A stretch of DNA of 64,000 bases, taken from NCBI GenBank assembly GCA_046295175.1, contig JBKBNY010000004.1, forward strand, positions 124,001 to 188,000, read 5' to 3'. This DNA comes from JALOLV01 sp046295175 (GTDB taxonomy: Bacteria; Bacteroidota; Bacteroidia; Cytophagales; Spirosomataceae). The notes beneath the pieces are model-generated. The model did not search any database. It was not told the origin of the DNA and worked only from the letters and a program-made list of their open reading frames with translations. The position numbers were made by a program, and so were the translations under genes. Every line of letters begins with the position of its first letter. Positions within the stretch are counted from its first letter, which is position 1. Below, in pieces: positions 54,359 through 62,287 of this stretch.

Positions 54359-55447
54359 TTATTCGTATAAATTTACAATTTTGATGATATGATTTATTTC
54401 AGCCTCAGTCAGTGCCGTATTTAAAGGAAGACTCACAACCTCTCTATGAATTTGCTCTGAAATTGGAAAATTTAATTCACCCAAATCAGAATAAGCAAGT
54501 TGTTTATGAGGGGCAATTGGATAATGAATGTCTGTTCCGATTCCATTTTCGGATAAAAAAGACCGAAATCTATCTCTATCCTGCACTCTCACAACAAATA
54601 AATGCCAAGAATCCTCATCAATTCTATCATTTAATGGCAAAGTTACTTTTGGATTATTGATGTCTGAGAGATAACATTTTGCAATTCTCCTTCTAATTAG
54701 ATTATCGTAGTTGAGGTGTTTTAATTTGACGTTCAAAATAGCCGCTTGGAGTTCATCTAATCTACTATTTCGCCCCTTGATTTGGTTCTGATATTTAACT
54801 TTTGAGCCGTAATTCCTATAAAGTCTTACGTTTTCGGCAACAAAATCATCTGAAGTAAGTACTGCTCCTGCGTCGCCCATAGCTCCTAAGTTTTTGGTTG
54901 GATAAAAGCTAAAAGCGGCTGCGTCTCCGAGTGTACCTGCAAGTTTGCCTTTGTAAATTGAGCCATGAGCTTGTGCGGCATCTTCGATTACTCTTAAATC
55001 ATAATTTTTGGCGATTGAATTAATTTCATCCATTTCACATGTACGACCATAGAGATGTACAACCAAAATCGCTTTTGTATTTTCGGTAATCTTTTCTTCG
55101 ATTTTTGCAGGGTCAATATTGAATGACCTAATTTCTGGTTCAACAAAGATGGGCTTTAATCCAACATTATTGATTGAAAGGATTGACGCAATATAAGTAT
55201 TTGAGGGAACAATTACTTCGCTATTTGAAGGGAAATCATAAGATTTTAGGATAATTTCAAGAGCATCGAGCCCATTAGCAACACCAATACAAATATCCGA
55301 ACCGCAATATTCTGCAAATGACTTCTCAAATTCTTCAACTTGCTTGCCTAAAACATACCACCCCGAATCAAGAAATTTTGAGAAAATATCTTTAATTTCT
55401 GTTTCGTAAGGTTCGTTAATTTTCTTTAAATTTAAAAATGGAATCAT
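54359..55447 (-). CDS. DegT/DnrJ aminotransferase, FdtB/QdtB-like
   Basis: A 362-residue PLP-dependent sugar aminotransferase. Cofactor and substrate blocks: VANGLDALEIILKSYDF, VIEDAAQAHGS and the lysine region FSFYPTKNLGAMGDAGAV. Next to an FdtA/QdtA-type cupin it is most likely the 3-aminotransferase making dTDP-3-amino-3,6-dideoxyhexose (Fuc3N or Qui3N). The acetyltransferase (FdtC/QdtC) and the dTDP-glucose genes rmlA and rmlB are not in the window. It lies between the cupin (24 nt) and the GT2 gene (2 nt) in one operon. Confidence 0.88.
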   Translation of the reverse strand: MIPFLNLKKINEPYETEIKDIFSKFLDSGWYVLGKQVEEFEKSFAEYCGSDICIGVANGLDALEIILKSYDFPSNSEVIVPSNTYIASILSINNVGLKPIFVEPEIRSFNIDPAKIEEKITENTKAILVVHLYGRTCEMDEINSIAKNYDLRVIEDAAQAHGSIYKGKLAGTLGDAAAFSFYPTKNLGAMGDAGAVLTSDDFVAENVRLYRNYGSKVKYQNQIKGRNSRLDELQAAILNVKLKHLNYDNLIRRRIAKCYLSDINNPKVTLPLNDRIDEDSWHLFVVRVQDRDRFRSFLSENGIGTDIHYPIAPHKQLAYSDLGELNFPISEQIHREVVSLPLNTALTEAEINHIIKIVNLYE

Positions 55448-55471
55448 TCGGAGAATTCACTAAAAATACTA

Positions 55472-55858
55472 CTAAACATGAATAAGCTCAGTAGTTTCGT
55501 AAGGCTCATAAATATAATCCTCTTTGTCGAAGTGTTTGTTTGAAAGTACGAGTAAAACTGCCTCATTTGTAAAATCGTGCATTAAATGCCAATCTTCGGG
55601 GTCTAAAATCAAACATTTATCAGGCGAATCAAGAAGGAAATCGTACTCAGTTGCTCCATCGTGTACATAAACCTTGCAGCTTCCATTGACACAGGTAAGA
55701 GCATTTACGGCAGTTTTATGGCGATGCCCTCCACGAGACTCTTGATTTACACCATATATATAGAATACTCTTTTGATTCCTTCGGGAAGAATCTTCTCAA
55801 AAACGGTAAGGTTTCCTTTGTCTGATGAAAATGTTTGCAAGCTTATTAAGCGAGGCAT
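55472..55858 (-). CDS. FdtA/QdtA-family cupin ketoisomerase
   Basis: A 128-residue single-domain cupin of normal length for the family. The histidines of the cupin site appear in ESRGGHRHKTAVNALTCVNG and the second block in LDPEDWHLMHDF. FdtA and QdtA isomerise dTDP-4-keto-6-deoxyglucose to the 3-keto sugar that FdtB/QdtB aminates; which epimer (3,4-ketoisomerase to galacto or gluco form) cannot be read by eye. It opens the FdtA-FdtB-GT2 operon. Confidence 0.9.
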   Translation of the reverse strand: MPRLISLQTFSSDKGNLTVFEKILPEGIKRVFYIYGVNQESRGGHRHKTAVNALTCVNGSCKVYVHDGATEYDFLLDSPDKCLILDPEDWHLMHDFTNEAVLLVLSNKHFDKEDYIYEPYETTELIHV

Positions 55859-55965
55859 ACTTCTTAATTTTACTTTTCTATCTTAATGTTTAGGGGTAAG
55901 AGTTCCAAATATAAAGACATCCTAAAAATTTTGCTAATTATTTGTTAGATATTTTGATTTATAAA

Positions 55966-55998
55966 AAAACAGCATGTCAATATCGAACATGCTGTTTT
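55966..55998 (-). terminator. Terminator downstream of the DUF2452 gene
   Basis: A perfect 12-bp stem (55966-55977 with 55987-55998); on the minus strand it is followed by a long T-run, so it ends transcripts from the DUF2452 gene about 170 nt upstream. The gap 55859-56167 otherwise has only a small 6-bp hairpin near 56054 and a 25-codon frame judged non-coding. Confidence 0.8.
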
Positions 55999-56167
55999 AT
56001 AAGAAAATAGTTGATTTTAAAAATTCAAACAGCTCGTCTGTGAATTAAGTATTTATGGCAACAAACGATACCTATGGGTGCCATTCCCACAAAATTGTGT
56101 GCAGAAAACAATGCGAAAATAAAACGATTTGATGAATTTCCTAAACAAATTTTAAATGATTTTAATC

Positions 56168-56632
56168 TCACAAATCCAAGTCAATGTAATCTTCACGATT
56201 ATCTTCATTGAAGAATTCTACCTTCCATGTATGGTCGGCGAGTAAAAAAACCTTTGCCAAAAACTGGTTATAAGGAAACGACCTGCCCCACTCATTGGGT
56301 GCCACCATCGAAAGTACATCCTTTCCGTCTTTCTTTTCATACAAGTAATATTGCATGCCAATTATCGGCTCAAAACCCATTTGGGCATCATAAATTCTTT
56401 CAGAAATATCAATCCTATTTTTAATTTCTTTCACTTGATTTGCCAATAATTCCATTTGCCGATAAATCTTATTTAGATTTTCTTGGGTTTGTTGACGCAT
56501 TGCTAATTGGGCTTTTCCCTTCGTCTTGCCCATGTCTTCGGGTTTAATGACAGCCCCGCCAGCCGTGTGTGCATACTCTAACAAACTGGGATTCTCAGCA
56601 ACTTTTATTTTATTTATTGGGTTATGTTCCAT
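56168..56632 (-). CDS. DUF2452-domain protein
   Basis: A 154-residue protein from the ATG at 56632 (EHNPINKIKVAENPSLL), a start that fits the family; the frame is open 28 codons further upstream but that part is hydrophobic and unlikely. Blocks: YAHTAGGAVIKPEDMGKTKG, a helical stretch (ENLNKIYRQMELLANQVKE) and YLYEKKDGKDVLSMVAPNEWG. It is cytoplasmic; the domain's function is not established. It diverges from the Rieske gene. Confidence 0.88.
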   Translation of the reverse strand: MEHNPINKIKVAENPSLLEYAHTAGGAVIKPEDMGKTKGKAQLAMRQQTQENLNKIYRQMELLANQVKEIKNRIDISERIYDAQMGFEPIIGMQYYLYEKKDGKDVLSMVAPNEWGRSFPYNQFLAKVFLLADHTWKVEFFNEDNREDYIDLDL

Positions 56633-56782
56633 TTCAAAATCAATTTTATTACCTTTAACACACAAAATAACTAAATTGTTTTTAAATTCAACAATAATTA
56701 TCCACGAACAAACCAATATTTAGACATTTTATCTAAAAACAAAACAATTAGTTAGTGCGTTATCTAATAAACTCTAATAAAT

Positions 56783-57256
56783 ATGGAAAAATTGACAATC
56801 AAACAACCAGAGACCATCGAAAGAAGCGAATTCCTAAAGCAAGTTGGCATTGGATTCGGAGCAATTATGCTAATGCAATGCATTCAGGGCTGTGCCGAAA
56901 GTGAGATTCCAGACCCAAATCCAACAACTGGCGGAACAAAATTAGATATTACGATTGATTTGAATAGTTCGACTTATTCTTCACTCAAAAACAAAGGCGG
57001 TTTTGCTGTAATTACTGCAAACAAGATAATCGTGGCACAGACACAAAGTGGTACTTTTTTGGCTGTTTCATCTGCTTGCACTCATGCTGGTACAACCGTG
57101 ACTTACAGAGCCAATTCAAACGACTTTTTCTGCCCAAACCACGGTTCGGTATTTAAGTCTGATGGAAGCGTGCAAACAGGCCCAGCAACCACAGCATTGA
57201 AAAGATATAATACTTCGGTAGATTTGAGCAACAATAAATTAAGGATTTTTGAATAA
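56783..57256 (+). CDS. Rieske [2Fe-2S] lipoprotein
   Basis: A 157-residue protein with a lipoprotein-like N-terminus (FGAIMLMQCIQGC, Cys37) and a Rieske fold whose ligands are Cys99, His101 (SACTHAG) and Cys117, His120 (FFCPNHGS). The spacer of 15 residues between the two halves is within the usual range for Rieske proteins. It is probably exported and membrane-anchored in the periplasm as an electron carrier; no cytochrome bc partner or dioxygenase is adjacent. A terminator follows, abutting the menE start. Confidence 0.88.
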   Translation: MEKLTIKQPETIERSEFLKQVGIGFGAIMLMQCIQGCAESEIPDPNPTTGGTKLDITIDLNSSTYSSLKNKGGFAVITANKIIVAQTQSGTFLAVSSACTHAGTTVTYRANSNDFFCPNHGSVFKSDGSVQTGPATTALKRYNTSVDLSNNKLRIFE

Positions 57257-57262
57257 ACATAA

Positions 57263-57288
57263 CCCCTCTTAATCGAGGGGATTTTTTT
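57263..57288 (+). terminator. Terminator abutting the menE start
   Basis: A 6-bp GC-rich stem (57263-57268 with 57275-57280) followed by A and seven T residues ending at 57288, only 3 nt before the menE ATG. It is well formed for the Rieske gene, and leaves no ordinary Shine-Dalgarno region for menE. Confidence 0.75.
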
Positions 57289-57291
57289 CTG

Positions 57292-58368
57292 ATGCTATTT
57301 ATCACAAACGACGGAACAATAATTAATACAGATTCTACCAATTTATATTATAATAAAATACTTCAATTTAAAACTGAATGGGAATCTGGAAAGGAAACTT
57401 TTGAGATTAACACCTCAGGTTCAACTGGAATCCCCAAGAAGATACAACTTTCGCGGAATCAACTGATTGCATCGGCAAAACTAACACAAAAAGCCTTCAA
57501 TCTAAACGAGGGTGATACCGCATTTTGTTGCTTAAATGTAGAATACATTGCCGGAATGATGATGCTGGTACGAGCTTTTGAAATCGGGATGGATTTGATG
57601 GTGGTAGAGCCAAATTCTAACCCATTTGAAGGTATCGAAAAACACCTTTTTATGCTTCAACGCAATACATTTTATGCTTTTGTGCCGCTCCAAATCGAAA
57701 ATATTTTAAATAACGAAAATCTTGCGAGAAATTTAAACTCCGCAAAAGCCATCATTATTGGTGGTGCAAGCATTAATGCTCAAATTCAGGAAAAAGTACA
57801 AAATTTATCTACTCCAATTTATGCTACTTATGGCATGACCGAGACTGTAACGCACATTGCAATAAAAAGGTTGAATGGTGATTTGAAACAAGATTATTTT
57901 GAAGTTTTACCCAATGTAAAAATTGATACCGATGAAAGGAATTGCTTAAGAATATTCTCTGAAACTACGAATAATGAATGGATTACTACAAATGACTTGG
58001 TTGAGATTGTCGAAGAGAATAAGTTTATTCTTTTGGGAAGAGTAGATAATATCATCAATAGCGGTGGTGTTAAAATACAGCTCGAAAAAGTGGATTCAAT
58101 TATCGGGCAAAATCTTAATAAAATACAATTCAACAAACGTTTTTTTAGTTTTGGAATCGCCAATGAAAAATTGGGGCAAAAATTAGTTTTGGTTGTCGAA
58201 AATGAAAGCGAAATGGAATTTGGTACTGATATTTATGAGAATTTGACTAAATTTGAGCATCCAAAACAATTATTTTTTGTAAATAAATTTATCGAAACTC
58301 CAACTGGCAAAATCGACAAAATAAAAACCGTAAATGAGTACATTCTCAATCAAATACCAAACAGCTGA
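57292..58368 (+). CDS. menE: O-succinylbenzoate-CoA ligase (MenE)-like AMP-binding enzyme
   Basis: A 358-residue adenylate-forming ligase, shorter than firmicute MenE (about 490) but usual for Bacteroidota. P-loop-like motif: INTSGSTGIPKKI; A5 region YATYGMTETVTHIA; A7-A8: LLGRVDNIINSGGVKIQ; C-terminal lysine PTGKIDKIKTV. It activates o-succinylbenzoate as CoA thioester in menaquinone synthesis, the quinone of most Bacteroidota. No other men genes lie in the window. The 244-residue gene overlaps its 3' end by 35 nt. Confidence 0.88.
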   Translation: MLFITNDGTIINTDSTNLYYNKILQFKTEWESGKETFEINTSGSTGIPKKIQLSRNQLIASAKLTQKAFNLNEGDTAFCCLNVEYIAGMMMLVRAFEIGMDLMVVEPNSNPFEGIEKHLFMLQRNTFYAFVPLQIENILNNENLARNLNSAKAIIIGGASINAQIQEKVQNLSTPIYATYGMTETVTHIAIKRLNGDLKQDYFEVLPNVKIDTDERNCLRIFSETTNNEWITTNDLVEIVEENKFILLGRVDNIINSGGVKIQLEKVDSIIGQNLNKIQFNKRFFSFGIANEKLGQKLVLVVENESEMEFGTDIYENLTKFEHPKQLFFVNKFIETPTGKIDKIKTVNEYILNQIPNS

Positions 58369-59068
58369 AATAATTTCTCCACCCTATAGTTACGCAGTGG
58401 AGATTAATGGAAATATTGAACAAAACCAAGAATTATCTCTTAGTTTTGAGTTAACGTATTTGAATAGAGATGGACTTTCTTTAGAAGAAATTGAAGAAGA
58501 AGGTTTTACTCAAAATGATGATTTCAACTGGAAAGGAACATTGCCAATTATCTGGACAGATATTTTGTTTGGTAACTTCAAGTCTTCTAAACCATTGATT
58601 GTAAATGATTTGGAAGATGAAAAAGATTTTTGGGAGTTGAGTTTTGAGAATAAAACATGGTTTCCACACGACCCCGATGATTGGAAATATTTTATTGAAG
58701 AAATTCAACAAGCTGTCTATGAAAAAGCAGGTCTTGAAGCACCATTGAATTTGACTTTTTTAAAGATTAATCAAAATCAAAAAACTGAATTAAATATCAG
58801 TGCTTCGTTTGTTCATCGAGAGATTATTCTAACTAAATGGTCTTCGGAGACGAATCAGAAAAAAGAAAAGCAGCTTGAATGGGATGAATTAAATTTCATC
58901 TTGAAAAATGCTTTTTCTGGGGATTTTTACGAAGAATCGGCATTGAACAAAACACCATTCCGAAATGGAAACTATGTAAATATTGGTGACGGTCTTTGGT
59001 ACGAAATAGGAAAATCTCTAAAAATTGAAAGTCACAAAGTCAACAAAATTTGGAAATTATTTGAGTAG
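58334..59068 (+). CDS. Hypothetical protein overlapping menE, 244 residues
   Basis: An acidic soluble protein of unknown function (STFSIKYQTAEIISPPYSYAVEI at the start; LSLEEIEEEGFTQNDD near 50). The ATG at 58334 lies inside menE, 35 nt before its stop and in another frame, so it is translationally coupled and may act with MenE, though no pathway role is evident. It ends convergently, overlapping the Uma2 gene by 12 nt. No family was recognised. Confidence 0.7.
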   Translation: MSTFSIKYQTAEIISPPYSYAVEINGNIEQNQELSLSFELTYLNRDGLSLEEIEEEGFTQNDDFNWKGTLPIIWTDILFGNFKSSKPLIVNDLEDEKDFWELSFENKTWFPHDPDDWKYFIEEIQQAVYEKAGLEAPLNLTFLKINQNQKTELNISASFVHREIILTKWSSETNQKKEKQLEWDELNFILKNAFSGDFYEESALNKTPFRNGNYVNIGDGLWYEIGKSLKIESHKVNKIWKLFE

Positions 59069-59734
59069 AGTCTTCATCGTTTTAAGATTCAAATCTTCAT
59101 TAAAAATTGATTGAATCGGTATTTCAAAACCTTTGATTACTTCACTTCTAATATTTCCCTCAGAAGCTTTGAGGTTCAACTCATATTGACCTTTTTTGAG
59201 TAAATATTGTTCAATCATTCTCGATTTGGCATCAATTATCCAGTATTCTTTCACGCCATGAGACTCATAGTCCTTAAATTTAATGCCTCTATCATTTTTT
59301 GCTGTACCCTTTGACAAAACCTCAACGACAAAATCTGGTACAGGAAAAAGAGTCTGTTCTTCTTTAAAATCTTTAGTTTTTTGTTTTCCAAAAAATACTA
59401 TATCTGGTTCATAATCATTTCTGGTAAAAACAGTCATTATTTTTTCATGCCCAACAAAACCCAGTTTATTCAATCTGACATACATTCCGAGCAAAAACAT
59501 TAAATTTGTTGAGGCTTCATTATGTCTTTTCATCACTGGAGAATGTACAATTATTTCACCATTGATGAATTCAACTTTCATTGATTCATCTATATCACGG
59601 TTCGTCGCACGATTGTAAAATTGCTCCCGACGCTTACGTTCTTCATCTAATTTTTCAGATACTTTCTGAATCAAAAGCGGAGCATCTGGTAATTCTAAAA
59701 TTTGCTCAAAAAGGGCTTCTTGAAACATATACAT
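59057..59734 (-). CDS. Uma2-family (PD-(D/E)XK-like) protein
   Basis: A 225-residue protein with the Uma2 (DUF820) nuclease fold: MKVEFINGEIIVHSP with Glu60, YEPDIVFFG with Asp111, and DFVVEVLSKG with Glu138, followed by the diagnostic YESHGVKEYWIIDAKSRM. A coiled, basic N-terminal helix (EKLDEERKRREQFYNRAT) precedes it. Uma2 proteins are common but mostly uncharacterised. Its start codon follows the XRE regulator stop with no gap, so they form a pair; the two genes converge on the plus-strand hypothetical. Confidence 0.85.
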   Translation of the reverse strand: MYMFQEALFEQILELPDAPLLIQKVSEKLDEERKRREQFYNRATNRDIDESMKVEFINGEIIVHSPVMKRHNEASTNLMFLLGMYVRLNKLGFVGHEKIMTVFTRNDYEPDIVFFGKQKTKDFKEEQTLFPVPDFVVEVLSKGTAKNDRGIKFKDYESHGVKEYWIIDAKSRMIEQYLLKKGQYELNLKASEGNIRSEVIKGFEIPIQSIFNEDLNLKTMKTLLK

Positions 59735-60604
59735 TTACTTTTTAATTCTTTCTAACTCAAATTTCAATTCATCTACTAAGTTAGTCATTTTTTCAAATGA
59801 AATACTTGGTTCGGGTAGTTTTGTACTGTAAAATGAAACAACCTGATAAGCCTCTAAAACTTCGTTAACCGAAATCTCAATCGTTGGAAAGCGGTGATTG
59901 TCTGAACTTAGCAATAAAGTCCCTTTGATTTTTCCTTGATTATAAACTCTCCGATGGATAATTCCGTGCGTTCTCGTAACCAAAATATAGTTCTGTCCAT
60001 CCAAAATCTCAAGCCAATTTTTAGCCAATAAGCCCACTAAAAAAGCACCCTCAAAGGCAAAATCATCGCCCGCTTCAAATGCACGATAATTTCCTGATGG
60101 CAGATTTGGAAACTGACAAATTGGCAAGTTTCTAATAAATTTATCGTCTTTGAATTTAGATAGATATTCAGAAAAATAAGATTTCTTTACATAAGCAATG
60201 CCCCCTTGAATCTTTGGAGGTTCATTAAACTGAAAATTATTTGATTGGTTAAATTGATTATTCTGAATATTTGGCTCAGGCTTTGGAGGCTCTTTTTGCA
60301 TAAATTCCTTCAAGATTTCGCCAATTGGAGCTGGTTCTTCAATTTTTTCATCTTCTCTCGATTCAAAATTAAAATCTAAATCAGGCGTTCTTTTTAGGCG
60401 GCGTATATCGGTTTTTACCAATTCATCAACCGTATATCCAAAAAGTTTGGCTATGTGCTTCAAAAGTTCGATTGGTGGTACAGCCCTCGCCTCTTCGTAA
60501 GCTCCAACCGACGGGCGTTTAATACCAATCCTGCGAGCAAATTGCTCTTGAGTCAAACCATTCAGACGTCTTAAATACTTTATATTTTCACTAATGATGC
60601 TCAT
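59735..60604 (-). CDS. XRE regulator with degenerate S24/LexA-like domain
   Basis: A 289-residue regulator. N-terminal XRE helix-turn-helix (6-60: LRRLNGLTQEQFARRIGIKRPSVGAYEEAR), an acidic proline/asparagine-rich linker (about 85-130, QNNQFNQSNNFQFNEPP), then a C-terminal S24/CI-LexA-like fold (about 160-270). At the place of the nucleophile GDSM it has GDDF (179-182), and the catalytic lysine region reads IIHRRV (R218-R219), so both members of the Ser-Lys dyad are absent and self-cleavage is not expected. It precedes Uma2 with no spacing. Confidence 0.82.
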   Translation of the reverse strand: MSIISENIKYLRRLNGLTQEQFARRIGIKRPSVGAYEEARAVPPIELLKHIAKLFGYTVDELVKTDIRRLKRTPDLDFNFESREDEKIEEPAPIGEILKEFMQKEPPKPEPNIQNNQFNQSNNFQFNEPPKIQGGIAYVKKSYFSEYLSKFKDDKFIRNLPICQFPNLPSGNYRAFEAGDDFAFEGAFLVGLLAKNWLEILDGQNYILVTRTHGIIHRRVYNQGKIKGTLLLSSDNHRFPTIEISVNEVLEAYQVVSFYSTKLPEPSISFEKMTNLVDELKFELERIKK

Positions 60605-60678
60605 AAGTTGAAGATGGAGAAAAGATAAAATCAGGAAACTAATATTTCAATTAATCAAGAAAAAATATAAATAAATTG

Positions 60679-60686
60679 TATTTTTG
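60679..60686 (+). promoter_or_regulatory. -7 element for the aldehyde dehydrogenase
   Basis: TATTTTTG matches TAnnTTTG 23 nt before the start codon; no -33 TTG at the expected distance. Confidence 0.45.
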
Positions 60687-60709
60687 GGTAAAAATAATTC
60701 CTAACTGCA

Positions 60710-62125
60710 ATGGTACAAACTTCGATTGACATAGAAACCAAAATTAAGGAAATTTTTGCCAAACAACAGCAAAATGCACCTAAAATCGCCCTTACTACTG
60801 CGAAAGAACGGATTGCAAAAATAAAAAGTATCATGGATTGGATGATTCAAAATGAATCAAAAATCGCTGATGCACTATACAAAGATTACAAAAAGCACCC
60901 AGCCGAGGTAAAAATTAGTGAAATGATGCCTGTTATTGGTGAAGGTAAATATGTAATCAAACATCTTAAAAACTGGATGAGTCCACAAGATGTGCCGACA
61001 CCATTAAAAATGATTGGCACAACAAGCAGAATCATTCATGAGCCAAAAGGTAACTGCCTGATTATCAGCCCTTGGAATTACCCCATCAACTTAACATTCA
61101 AGCCATTAATTCAAGCTATTGCCGCTGGAAATGTAGTGATGATAAAGCCTTCAGAAATGGTTACGCATACTTCTGCCCTGCTTTCATCGGCGATTAGAGA
61201 ACTTTTTGATGAAAATGAGATTGCCGTAATCGAAGGTGATGCCGAAGTTTCGCAACAGATTTTAGAATTGCCATTTAATCATATCTTCTTTACTGGTAGC
61301 CCTGCCGTTGGTAAAATTGTAATGGCCGCTGCGGCTAAGAATTTGGCTTCGATAACTCTCGAATTAGGTGGAAAATCGCCAACCATCATTGATGAAACCG
61401 CTAATGTAAAAGACGCTGCACAAAAATTAGCTGCCGAAAAATTCTTGAATAATGGACAAACTTGTATCGCACCCGATTACGTATTGGTTCATCATTCCAA
61501 AAAGCGAGAATTGATTGATGAAATGAATAAATATTTGGCCAAACTTTATGGCAATGATGTAGAATCAAACGGTGATTATTGTAGAATCGTTAATCAACGA
61601 CATTTTTCAAGAGTAAATGGTTTGATTGATGATGCAGTAGCAAAAGGTGCGAAAGTTGAGATTGGTGGACAAGTCAATCCAAATGATAATTTTGTATCAC
61701 CTACTGTCCTTAGTAATGTCAGTGACAATATGAAAATACTGCAACAAGAGATTTTTGGACCTGTCTTACCGATTATTGAATTCGCTGATAATCAAGAAGT
61801 TGTAGATTACATCAGAAAAAATGAAAAGCCCCTTGCGTTATACATATTTAGTTCAAAACGTAAAAATATTGACTATTTCTTAGCAAATACATCAGCTGGC
61901 GGTACTGTCATCAATGAAACTTCAATTCATTATTTACAAGACAACTTACCTTTTGGTGGTGTCAATAACTCTGGTATTGGCAAATCTTTCGGAAAATATG
62001 GTTTTGATGAATTCTCAAATATTCGAGCCGTTGTCGAACACAAATTTAGTAGCTTCAAGATGTTTCATCCTCCTTACACCAATCGAGTGATGAAAATGCT
62101 CGATATGGTTATCAAATATCTATAA
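60710..62125 (+). CDS. NAD(P)-dependent aldehyde dehydrogenase (class 3-like)
   Basis: A 471-residue aldehyde dehydrogenase. Seen are the NAD-site block ISPWNYPINLTFKPLIQAIAAGN, the general base in ELGGKSPTII, and the catalytic cysteine in NNGQTCIAPDYV. Length and the C-terminal PPYTNRVMKML wording resemble class 3 (fatty/aromatic aldehyde) enzymes such as CoADH/AldH rather than the longer class 2 enzymes. It oxidises aldehydes to acids in the cytoplasm; the substrate is not fixed by sequence. It stands alone with its own promoter. Confidence 0.93.
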   Translation: MVQTSIDIETKIKEIFAKQQQNAPKIALTTAKERIAKIKSIMDWMIQNESKIADALYKDYKKHPAEVKISEMMPVIGEGKYVIKHLKNWMSPQDVPTPLKMIGTTSRIIHEPKGNCLIISPWNYPINLTFKPLIQAIAAGNVVMIKPSEMVTHTSALLSSAIRELFDENEIAVIEGDAEVSQQILELPFNHIFFTGSPAVGKIVMAAAAKNLASITLELGGKSPTIIDETANVKDAAQKLAAEKFLNNGQTCIAPDYVLVHHSKKRELIDEMNKYLAKLYGNDVESNGDYCRIVNQRHFSRVNGLIDDAVAKGAKVEIGGQVNPNDNFVSPTVLSNVSDNMKILQQEIFGPVLPIIEFADNQEVVDYIRKNEKPLALYIFSSKRKNIDYFLANTSAGGTVINETSIHYLQDNLPFGGVNNSGIGKSFGKYGFDEFSNIRAVVEHKFSSFKMFHPPYTNRVMKMLDMVIKYL

Positions 62126-62130
62126 CTCTT

Positions 62131-62161
62131 CCGCTTACAGCGTTTAAAACCCTGTAAGCGG
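62131..62161 (+). terminator. Hairpin after the aldehyde dehydrogenase
   Basis: A perfect 10-bp inverted repeat (62131-62140 with 62152-62161) with an 11-nt loop, 5 nt after the stop. Only a short T-run follows. Confidence 0.6.
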
Positions 62162-62214
62162 TAAATTTCCCTAATTCTTATTTTTTTAAGTGGTCTTATT
62201 ACACTAAATTTGCA

Positions 62215-62222
62215 AACTTTTT
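62215..62222 (+). promoter_or_regulatory. -7 element for hppA
   Basis: TAAATTTG is a perfect TAnnTTTG match 65 nt before the hppA start. Confidence 0.5.
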
Positions 62223-62287
62223 ATTAGAATAATTAAATTTTAACCTAAAATCTTAAATTAAGTATTTAAAAAACAAATAAACGTATT

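Noticed and set aside
56054..56131. A 25-codon frame in the DUF2452 downstream gap
   Set aside because: No promoter or upstream signal; lies beyond the DUF2452 gene inside its 3' region and shows no conservation cue.
24955..60604. A defence island made of the NDT/TIR-like, EVE and Uma2 genes
   Set aside because: They are 15-20 kb apart, separated by core genes, and no restriction, CRISPR or toxin modules join them.
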